A DNA stretch of 64,000 nucleotides from Schlesneria sp. (GTDB taxonomy: Bacteria > Planctomycetota > Planctomycetia > Planctomycetales > Planctomycetaceae). The notes beneath the pieces are model-generated. The model worked only from the letters and a program-made list of their open reading frames with translations, made no database searches and was not told the origin of the DNA. The number at the start of each line of letters is the position of its first letter. The stretch's first letter is position 1. The stretch covers positions 1 to 64,000 of the forward strand of contig JAQGHU010000025.1 of NCBI GenBank assembly GCA_028291515.1, in the 5' to 3' direction. Below, piece after piece: positions 57,132 through 64,000 of this stretch. The position numbers and the translations under genes are program-made.

Positions 57132-60100
57132 ATGGATATGCCGCTGCAGTTGTTCCATCCCGTGATCCAGCAATGGTTCGAATCGCGATTCGAGTCACCG
57201 ACCGAACCGCAACGGTTGGGCTGGCCGCATCTGGTCGCCGGTCACGATGCGTTGATCGCCGCACCGACGGGGAGCGGTAAGACACTGACTGCGTTTTTGG
57301 CGGCAATCGATCGGCTGTTGAGATTGGCGGAAGCAGGCGAACTGACCGACGAAATTCGCGTGGTCTACATCTCGCCACTGCGAGCATTATCCAACGACAT
57401 GCATCGCAATCTGGATGTGCCGCTCGCGCAGATCCTGGCAGTCGCCGAAGACCGAGGGATGGCCATCTCGCCGATCCGTGCGGGTTTGCGAACGGGCGAC
57501 ACGAGTGCCTCGCAACGCGCCGCCATCCTCAAACGTCCCCCGCACATTCTGGTGACGACCCCTGAGTCACTGTACCTGATGCTGACCAGCCCCAAGGCGC
57601 GAGAAAAGCTACAGTCGGTCGAGACGGTGATTGTCGATGAAATTCATGCCTTGGTCCGCGACAAACGCGGCTCGCATCTGGCCCTCACGCTGGAACGTCT
57701 CGCCGCCCTCTGCCCGCGCCGACTGCAACGCATTGGTCTGTCGGCGACACAACGCCCGATTGAACTGATTGCCAGATTCCTCGTGGGGGAAGGACCAGCT
57801 GCACCTGACAATCCACAAGCCACACCCGAGTTGCCGGTGATCATCGATGTCGGACACCGTCGCGAACTGAACCTCGCCATCGAAGTCCCGCCCAGCGAAC
57901 TCGGCACGGTCTGCATGCATGAGCAGTGGGCTGAGATCAACGAGCGAATTGTCGAATTGATCAATACTCATCGTGCGACACTGATCTTCGTCAACACACG
58001 CCGGCTGGCTGAACGGTTGACCCATCAACTGAGCGAACTGCTGGGGCCGGAAGCCATCAGCAGTCACCACGGATCATTGGCGGCCGACCACCGGCATGAC
58101 ACCGAGCGTCGCCTGAAGACGGGGGTGCTGAAAGCCGTCGTCGCTACCGCGTCGCTCGAGATGGGCCTCGACATTGGTTACATCGACCTCGTCATTCAAA
58201 TCGCGTCCCCGCGAAACATCGCCACATTCCTGCAACGAGTCGGTCGGTCGGGTCACGCCTTGGGGCTGATCCCAAAAGGACGGCTGTTCGCCCTGACACG
58301 TGACGAGTTGATCGAATGCATGGGGCTGATGCGCGGGATTCATCACGGGCGACTCGACATCATCCCGATTCCAGATGCACCACTCGATGTGTTGGCTCAG
58401 CAGATCGTCGCTGAAGTGTCGACGCGCGAGTGCGGCAGCGACGAATTGTTTGCCCTCTGTCGCCGCGCATTCCCTTTCCGAAATCTCACCCGCACCGACT
58501 TCGACCGCATCGTCTTGATGCTGAGCGAAGGGATGACTCACGCGGCGGGTCGCAGCCGTGTCTATCTGCATCACGATCAAGTTGGTCGCCGACTGCGGAC
58601 ACGGCCCGGAGCGAGGATTGCCGCCACCAGCAATGCCGGCGCGATCCCCGAAGTCTTCTCGATTCGCGTCGTGACAGAAGAAGATCACACCGTCGTCGGT
58701 TCGGTCGACGAAGATTTTGGAACGGAGAGTCAGTCGGGCGACATCTTCCTGCTAGGGAACACGTCCTGGCGAATTCGCTATCTACGCGGTGGCGATCTGT
58801 TCGTGACCGATGCCGGTGGCGCGCCACCCACGATTCCATTCTGGCGCGGCGAAGCTCCGGGCCGGACCTTTGAATTGTCTGACGAAGTCTCGTGGCTGCG
58901 CGAAGAGCTTGAGCAGCGGATCGAAGACCCTCTTGCCGCCGAACAATGGCTGATGCTGGAAACGAACGCGACGGCGCATGCAGCGCATCAAATCGTCGAG
59001 TACATCCGCGCCCAGAAGGCTGCGCTTGGCATAGTTCCGAGTAAACGTCGCGTGGTTTTCGAACGCTTCTTCGACGAAAGCGGCGGCATGCAGATGGTGA
59101 TCCATGCCCCTTTCGGCACGCGCATCACGCGAGCGTGGGGCTTGGCCATGCGCAAACGCTTCTGTCGCTCGTTCGATTTCGAACTGCAAGCCAGTGCCGA
59201 TGACGATGGAATCGTGCTGTCGCTGGGTCCGCAACACAGCTTCCCACTGGAGAGCATGTTCGGCATGCTGAACCCGCGCAATGTGCAGGACATGTTCGAA
59301 CAAGCGGTCCTGGCCGTGCCGATCTTTCAAAATCGCTGGCGCTGGAATGCAACTCGTGCGTTGCAGGTGCTGCGAGCCAAACACGGCAAACGAGTCCCCC
59401 CTGCGCTGCAGCGATTTCGCAGTGAAGACCTGCTGACGGCCGTCTTTCCTAAACTCACCGGCTGCCAGGAGAATGTCGTCGGTGATATCGAACTCCCTGA
59501 TCATCCTCTCGTTCGTCAGACGATGGACGACTGCCTGCACGAAGCGCACGACATTGAAGCCCTGAAGGATGTGCTCGCCCGTGTCGAACGCGGGGAAATC
59601 GAGTTCATCGCCCGCGACACGCGCGAACCATCACCGTTCAGCTATGAGTTACTCAACTCCAATCCGTACGCGTTCCTGGACGGGGGCGAAGTGGCCGAAC
59701 GTCGCGCCCGGGCGGTGGCGACACGACGATCGCTGAGTGTCGAAAGCGTTGAAGATCTGGGTCGGCTTGATCCCGAAGCGATTCGCCAGGTGATCCTCGA
59801 CGCGCAGCCGCTAATCCGCAATGCGGATGAACTGCACGACGCGCTGCTCAGCCGACTCTTGCTACCGATTGACGAAGGCAGATCGTGGCAATCTGACTTC
59901 GATGAATTGGTCGCTGATGGCCGCGCCACACTCGTCGAAGTCCCTAAATCAGAATCGGCAGATCCGCCCCCTTTGAGTGCGTGGGCCGCGACAGAGCGCG
60001 TTCCTGCCGTACTAGCCGCATTCCCTCTGGCAACGCTGACACCGCCGGTCACCGTGCCTCCCGAAGTGCGACAAGATTGGGATTCGATCGAAGCCCGCGT

Positions 60101-61592
60101 GACGATGGTCCGCGGTCTCATCGAGTTTTGCGGACCGATCACGGGCGCGGGAGTCGCCGAGCGGCTCGGGATCACGGTCAGCCAGGCCGACGCCTGCCTG
60201 GAGGCTCTGGAAGGCGAAGGTGTCGTTCTGCGAGGTCGCTTCACCCCTGAAGCGTATGCGACAGATCCCGACGCTCTCAAAGTCGAACATCGTATCGAAT
60301 GGTGTCACCGACGCTTGTTGGCTCGAATTCATCGACTGACGCTCGACGGCTTGCGAAAGCAGATCGAACCAGTCAGCGTCGAAGTTTTCATCCGCTTTCT
60401 GGCTCGACATCATGGCATGCTCGCTGCCAATCGTCGGTCGGGATCGAACGGACTGTTCGAAGCGATCGCGCAATTGCAGGGTCTCGATATTCCAGCAGTC
60501 GCCTGGGAACGTGAAATCCTGCCGGCACGGGTCGACCAGTACAAAGCGAACCTGCTCGACGAATTGTGTTTGACCGGAGAAGTCGGCTGGGGACGACTGT
60601 TTCCGCCGCCTCGCGACCCGGACAAATCGCGACCGATGGCCAGTCTGACGCGCATCGCCCCGATCTCGTTGTTCCTGCGAACCGATGCCGAATGGCTGAC
60701 GGCAAAAGCCCCTGAACCGAATCCGATCGGCCTCAGCAGCCCCGCCGTTCAGGTGTGCGAAATCTTGCACAGCCGAGGTGCCACGTTCACAGCGGACCTG
60801 TTGACCGCCACGCAAATGCTGCCGTCTCAACTGGACGATGTGCTAGGCGAACTGGTGACTCGCGGTTGGATCACGGCCGACGGATTTGCTGGCCTGAGAA
60901 CCTTGACCGCGGAGAAGTCCCATCAGCACCGCCGGGCGGCGCATCATCGTGGTGAACGACGCCGCACGACGCGGACCGCGATGGGCCGTTGGTCCTTGCG
61001 CGTCCCCTTCACCAGCCCGCCGGAAAACTCCGACGCACAGATCGCAACACCCCCAGCTGTTCAGTCGGACGTACCCGCAGTTCGACGAACGAGCATTACC
61101 GAAGATTGGGCGTGGCAGTTGCTGCGTCGCTGGGGAATCGTCTTTCGCGATCTCCTCGTACGCGAAGACGGCGCTCCATCGTGGTTCGAAGTGCTGCAAG
61201 TCCTCCGGCGTCTGGAAGCGCGTGGCGAGATCCGTGGGGGACGCTTCATTGTCGGAGTCGGGGGTGAGCAATTCGCCCTGCCCGACGCGATCCAGCAACT
61301 GCGCCGACTGCGTGACGAGGGAGCCGCTCAAGAAATCCTCGTCGTCTCGGGAGCCGACCCGCTCAATCTGGTCGGCATCATCACCAAACAGGATCGCATC
61401 CCCAGCACCGCCTCGAACCGAGTCGCCTACGTCGACGGCCAGCCCGTCGCCACCTTCCAGGGAGGCGAAGTCTGCTGGCTAGTCGACCCGCCAACGGAAC
61501 TGGAATCAACGATCACGCTGCGATTGAAGGGACTGTTCGATCTCGAAAGCGTCACCCTGACCCCAGAACCTGTTACGGCCGACGCCACTTGA
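57132..61592 (+). CDS. Lhr-type large superfamily 2 ATP-dependent helicase
   Basis: The product is 1486 aa, close to the full-length E. coli Lhr size. Helicase motifs are complete: Q-motif region PTEPQRLGWP, Walker A AAPTGSGKT (Lys50), the Walker B DEIH motif at about residue 169, SAT in LSATQRPIEL, and QRVGRSGHALG (motif VI). The Lhr core (residues about 1-850) is followed by the winged-helix-rich C-terminal extension (LPSQLDDVLGELVTRGWITA; EVLQVLRRLEARGEIRGGRF; LPDAIQQLRRLRDE). Lhr acts in DNA repair or RNA:DNA unwinding. The neighbour on the other side of the divergent promoter is the giant TPR gene. Confidence 0.92.
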   Translation: MDMPLQLFHPVIQQWFESRFESPTEPQRLGWPHLVAGHDALIAAPTGSGKTLTAFLAAIDRLLRLAEAGELTDEIRVVYISPLRALSNDMHRNLDVPLAQILAVAEDRGMAISPIRAGLRTGDTSASQRAAILKRPPHILVTTPESLYLMLTSPKAREKLQSVETVIVDEIHALVRDKRGSHLALTLERLAALCPRRLQRIGLSATQRPIELIARFLVGEGPAAPDNPQATPELPVIIDVGHRRELNLAIEVPPSELGTVCMHEQWAEINERIVELINTHRATLIFVNTRRLAERLTHQLSELLGPEAISSHHGSLAADHRHDTERRLKTGVLKAVVATASLEMGLDIGYIDLVIQIASPRNIATFLQRVGRSGHALGLIPKGRLFALTRDELIECMGLMRGIHHGRLDIIPIPDAPLDVLAQQIVAEVSTRECGSDELFALCRRAFPFRNLTRTDFDRIVLMLSEGMTHAAGRSRVYLHHDQVGRRLRTRPGARIAATSNAGAIPEVFSIRVVTEEDHTVVGSVDEDFGTESQSGDIFLLGNTSWRIRYLRGGDLFVTDAGGAPPTIPFWRGEAPGRTFELSDEVSWLREELEQRIEDPLAAEQWLMLETNATAHAAHQIVEYIRAQKAALGIVPSKRRVVFERFFDESGGMQMVIHAPFGTRITRAWGLAMRKRFCRSFDFELQASADDDGIVLSLGPQHSFPLESMFGMLNPRNVQDMFEQAVLAVPIFQNRWRWNATRALQVLRAKHGKRVPPALQRFRSEDLLTAVFPKLTGCQENVVGDIELPDHPLVRQTMDDCLHEAHDIEALKDVLARVERGEIEFIARDTREPSPFSYELLNSNPYAFLDGGEVAERRARAVATRRSLSVESVEDLGRLDPEAIRQVILDAQPLIRNADELHDALLSRLLLPIDEGRSWQSDFDELVADGRATLVEVPKSESADPPPLSAWAATERVPAVLAAFPLATLTPPVTVPPEVRQDWDSIEARVTMVRGLIEFCGPITGAGVAERLGITVSQADACLEALEGEGVVLRGRFTPEAYATDPDALKVEHRIEWCHRRLLARIHRLTLDGLRKQIEPVSVEVFIRFLARHHGMLAANRRSGSNGLFEAIAQLQGLDIPAVAWEREILPARVDQYKANLLDELCLTGEVGWGRLFPPPRDPDKSRPMASLTRIAPISLFLRTDAEWLTAKAPEPNPIGLSSPAVQVCEILHSRGATFTADLLTATQMLPSQLDDVLGELVTRGWITADGFAGLRTLTAEKSHQHRRAAHHRGERRRTTRTAMGRWSLRVPFTSPPENSDAQIATPPAVQSDVPAVRRTSITEDWAWQLLRRWGIVFRDLLVREDGAPSWFEVLQVLRRLEARGEIRGGRFIVGVGGEQFALPDAIQQLRRLRDEGAAQEILVVSGADPLNLVGIITKQDRIPSTASNRVAYVDGQPVATFQGGEVCWLVDPPTELESTITLRLKGLFDLESVTLTPEPVTADAT

Positions 61593-61617
61593 TGAGCGTA
61601 AACAATTCAGAAGGAAG

Positions 61618-61731
61618 TTTTCACGCGAAGCCGCGGAGTCGCGAAGGGATAAGACGCAGAGGTGATCCCATTTTCAGAGACCCAACAAACTTCTTGCTCT
61701 CTCTCCGCGACTTCGCGGCTTCGCGTGAAAA
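61618..61731. repeat. Inverted pair of TTTTCACGCGAAGCCGCGGA repeats
   Basis: Arms 61618-61643 and 61706-61731 are reverse complements over 26 bp with one mismatch and 62 bp between them. They sit between the ends of two convergent genes (lhr-like and the DUF4198/kelch gene) and just before the latter's hairpin terminator. Confidence 0.8.
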
Positions 61732-61750
61732 CATGCTTTTCTTCAATAAA

Positions 61751-61788
61751 TGAAAAAGGGGATGCGAAAACTGATTTCGCAGCCCCTT
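61751..61788 (-). terminator. Intrinsic terminator of the DUF4198/kelch gene
   Basis: On the minus strand a 14-bp stem with one A/G-type mismatch (arms 61756-61769 and 61775-61788; AAGGGGCTGCGAAA pairing with TTTCGCATCCCCTT) has a 5-nt loop and is followed by TTTTTCATTT. It lies 26 bp after the stop codon. Confidence 0.85.
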
Positions 61789-61813
61789 CTCATTCAATCG
61801 TAATCAACCCGAA

Positions 61814-63454
61814 CTACTTCGCGGCCGTTTGCAGGTTGCCAACGGACAGCACTTCCAGGTCTTCGGTTTTGCCTTCTTCCATACTGGCTCCGCCAACGAT
61901 CACCAGCTTCGAATCACTCCAAGGCAGCAGGCGATGGAAGAAGCGAGGATGAGCGATCTGGCCGACGAATTCCCATTCCTTGCCATCGGTTGCCAGGCGT
62001 TGGATCGATCCTGAGACCGTCGTGACATAGAGCGCACCGTTGCTGGCGAAGGCCGAACTGCCGAAGCCGTCCATGGCGGTCCCTTGCAGAGCGGGCCCTT
62101 CGGACCATTCGTTCTTCGCGGGATCGTAGATCGAGGTCTTGGTCGTCGGGCCGCCTCCGTCGCTCATGCCACCGATACAGATCAGTTTTCCGTTCCAGGC
62201 GGCCAAGGCCAACGCACGGCGATGGAAGTTTGGCGCAGCGACAGTCTTCCATTCTGGCTTGTCGCTGGCGAGGTTCATGGCGAGTGCCGTGTCGTGCCAC
62301 TTCGCTCCGGAACCGCCACCTTGCATGTTCCAGCCGCCAACCACATAGATCGTGTCGCCAACAACCGCGGCATCGTGGGATGATCGTGGCTCTGGCAGGC
62401 TGGGCAGTGTGATCCATTGTCCCGTGGCAGCGTCCAACTTGGCAAAGTCATCCTGCGAAACCAAGTTCTGTTTTTCGCCAGACTTGTTCGTGGCGACGAA
62501 TCCGCCAATGCGATAGATCGAACCCTTGTGTTCGACGACGGCCAAGCCTTGGCGACGTGGGCCAGCGGAAACCAGTTCCCACTGCGTCGGGTTGCTCAGA
62601 TTCAACTTCCACAAATCGCCAGACTGTTCTTCGTTCGTATATTCGTGAGCACTGCCATAGTTGCCGCCGTAGACATACAGCGTGTTGCCAGTGACAGCTC
62701 CGCCGAAGCTGGTCAAGCCTTTGGGTAGGGTCGGCAAGTTGTGGGCGGTCGGTGCCAGACGGCCTGGTTGATGATGCAGCGTCAACGTCGAGTAGTGGCG
62801 GACCGACTTGTATTCTTTCTCTTCGAGCGTTCCGGCCTTCTCTTCGATGTGCTTGGCACGAATCGAATAGGCTCCCGACTTGGGCAGTTCGCAGGCGAAA
62901 TTGCCCGCATCGTCTGTCGTTCCTTCAATCTTCGTATCGATTCCTGGCCCAACCACCGTCACCAACGAGCCCGCTTGTGGCTTGCCGTTCCACAGCACTT
63001 GCAGGACAGTCTGAGCCCCCTTAGCTGTTGGCACGACTTCCAGTGGCAGGCGATCGGCATCGCGAACCGCTTTCCAAGTTCCAGGCAACGCAAACGGGTA
63101 CGTCTTGGCGTAGTACTTCAACAAGAACGGCTCGGCACCTTTGGCCATGACACCGTAGGTGTGACGCAGAATCAACGTCGACTGTTGAGCCTGACCGTTC
63201 AGTTCGGCTTCCAGGGCATCGCTCCCCTTGGTCAACGGCAGCAGCTTTGGTTCGCCACGTCCAGCAACGGTCCAAAGTTCCGCCTTGGCGATTTTATCGA
63301 GCAGCGCGGGGTCGTCGGCTTCAGCGGCATCCCCAAAAAAGACTTTGACCTTTCCCGTCTGTGACGTGGAATCGTTCAACAGAAAGATGAAGTGGGCCTG
63401 GCTCAGGCTGGGGACAGCCAGCAAGAGCGCGATCATGAGTCCAAAACGTTTCAT
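61814..63454 (-). CDS. Secreted DUF4198/kelch-repeat fusion protein
   Basis: The product is 546 aa. A signal peptide (MKRFGLMIALLLAVPSLSQA) is followed at once by HFIFLLNDS, the start of DUF4198, a periplasmic domain related to the NikM/CbiN-like cobalt and nickel binding proteins in which the N-terminal His is a ligand. This domain ends near residue 225. Residues about 240-545 form five to six kelch beta-propeller blades (GGAVTGNTLYVYGGNYG; GSIYRIGGFVA; VVGDTIYVVGGWNMQ; WNGKLICIGGMSDGG; KLVIVGGASMEEG). The fusion suggests a metal- or ligand-binding exported sensor-like protein. A strong terminator follows the gene. Confidence 0.8.
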   Translation of the reverse strand: MKRFGLMIALLLAVPSLSQAHFIFLLNDSTSQTGKVKVFFGDAAEADDPALLDKIAKAELWTVAGRGEPKLLPLTKGSDALEAELNGQAQQSTLILRHTYGVMAKGAEPFLLKYYAKTYPFALPGTWKAVRDADRLPLEVVPTAKGAQTVLQVLWNGKPQAGSLVTVVGPGIDTKIEGTTDDAGNFACELPKSGAYSIRAKHIEEKAGTLEEKEYKSVRHYSTLTLHHQPGRLAPTAHNLPTLPKGLTSFGGAVTGNTLYVYGGNYGSAHEYTNEEQSGDLWKLNLSNPTQWELVSAGPRRQGLAVVEHKGSIYRIGGFVATNKSGEKQNLVSQDDFAKLDAATGQWITLPSLPEPRSSHDAAVVGDTIYVVGGWNMQGGGSGAKWHDTALAMNLASDKPEWKTVAAPNFHRRALALAAWNGKLICIGGMSDGGGPTTKTSIYDPAKNEWSEGPALQGTAMDGFGSSAFASNGALYVTTVSGSIQRLATDGKEWEFVGQIAHPRFFHRLLPWSDSKLVIVGGASMEEGKTEDLEVLSVGNLQTAAK

Positions 63455-63534
63455 GAGTGATCCTAGTTAACAACGGTTTGGCGACCGCCACGGTCGCGGG
63501 ACATTTTTGTAACGCCTAACGGAGCACGTTCCGA

Positions 63535-64000
63535 TCAGCGTTTCGAAGCAATGCAATACAACACGTCGCCTCGACGCAGCAGCAGGCGATCCTTCACATA
63601 GACGGCTGCATACAACACCGGCGCGCCACCCGGATTACGAGATGCCGCGGGATCGGCGACCTGAGCTTCCCAAGTGACATTTTCAGCAAGCTTGTCGAAG
63701 GTCTCGCCGCTCGACACGATCGACACGGTGCCTCCCTTTCCGAAGATCCCAATGCGATCACCGAAGGCGATCGGTGTGGCCCAGATGCTATCGGCCAGAC
63801 GATTCGAGTAGCGTTCTTCGCCCGTCTCCAGATCCAGGCAGAACAGGACTCCAGTGGCATTCACGTAGTAGGCGTGACCTCGATGTGCCAGCGGTGAGCC
63901 AAACGAAGAAGTCGCACGCTTGGCCTTCCAGACAAACTCGGCTTTGAAAGTGCCGTCATCGGCAGTCTTGATCTCGATCAGACCATTTGATTCCGCAGCC
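63535..64000 (-). CDS. PQQ-type beta-propeller repeat protein (C-terminal part; runs off the window)
   Basis: The frame enters from the right edge (starting ..LIEIKTADDGTFKAEFVWKA) and ends at 63535, giving about 155 visible residues. Blades of the PQQ/WD-like propeller are visible: FGSPLAHRGHAYYVNATGVLFCLDLETGEERY, then SIWATPIAFGDRIGIFGKGGTVSIV and APVLYAAVYVKDRLLLRRGDVLYCIA. These are the exported propellers common in planctomycetes, where PQQ binding itself is usually absent. The gene is upstream of and in the same direction as the DUF4198/kelch gene, 80 bp apart, so the two may be one operon. Confidence 0.8.
   Translation of the reverse strand, partial: AAESNGLIEIKTADDGTFKAEFVWKAKRATSSFGSPLAHRGHAYYVNATGVLFCLDLETGEERYSNRLADSIWATPIAFGDRIGIFGKGGTVSIVSSGETFDKLAENVTWEAQVADPAASRNPGGAPVLYAAVYVKDRLLLRRGDVLYCIASKR

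Noticed and set aside
56963-57133. Upstream extension of the giant TPR gene by 57 residues
   Set aside because: The extension precedes a clear signal peptide, has no coding character and would overlap the divergent helicase start.

Overview
The window looks like a chromosomal segment of a planctomycete, probably of the Planctomycetaceae-like group. The evidence is a DUF1559 protein with a prepilin-type N-terminus, a Tat-exported sugar isomerase-like protein, large secreted TPR proteins, paired von Willebrand factor A proteins, an isolated bacterial formylmethanofuran dehydrogenase subunit C gene, long intergenic regions and many dispersed short repeats. No rRNA, tRNA or CRISPR array was seen.

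Layout. 1-2.7 kb: decayed fragments (a transposase-like tail and a frameshifted alpha/beta hydrolase), a secreted leucine-rich-repeat protein and a Tat-exported TIM-barrel protein. 3.2-8.7 kb (minus): two TPR proteins and two vWA proteins. 9.3-14 kb (plus): a lipase-like hydrolase, then a DUF58/transglutaminase pair. 14-19.2 kb (minus): rpsT with its terminator, a TPR protein, an RluA-type pseudouridine synthase and a toroid/beta-helix secreted protein. 19.4-23 kb: a truncated repeat-family gene, mobA divergent from fhcC, a hydrolase and a small membrane protein.

The centrepiece is 23.2-29.1 kb: cysK, two tandem paralogous family 2B encapsulin shell proteins (HK97 fold carrying a cyclic-nucleotide-binding-like domain), and a SufS-type cysteine desulfurase with a disordered N-terminal leader of about 170 residues. 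The four genes are co-directional and closely spaced. I read them as one module: cysteine made by CysK is desulfurated by an enzyme packaged inside a protein nanocompartment, probably to store or buffer sulfane or elemental sulfur. A serine acetyltransferase gene (45.4-46.4 kb) and a Cys/Met-metabolism PLP enzyme (35.9-37.1 kb) are also in the window and could feed or drain the same cysteine pool.

29-35.7 kb carries a DUF1559 protein, a small lipoprotein, a Gly-rich secreted protein, a DUF4262 protein and an orphan sugar-type ABC permease. 35.9-40.6 kb has the PLP enzyme, a MarR regulator flanked by two copies of the same palindrome, a QueG-like/SCP2 fusion, a cupin and a PaaI thioesterase. 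41-43.5 kb is an AT-richer remnant of a restriction-modification system (N-terminally truncated adenine methylase plus frameshifted PD-(D/E)XK nuclease). 43.6-64 kb holds trpD, the serine acetyltransferase, a CPBP protease, a GH2 glycosidase, a 2198-residue TPR protein divergent from an Lhr-type helicase, a DUF4198/kelch protein and the edge of a PQQ-propeller gene.

Intergenic DNA repeatedly contains pairs of short repeats in inverted orientation, 60-200 bases apart, from at least six unrelated sequence families. All calls come from reading the sequence; no database search was run.
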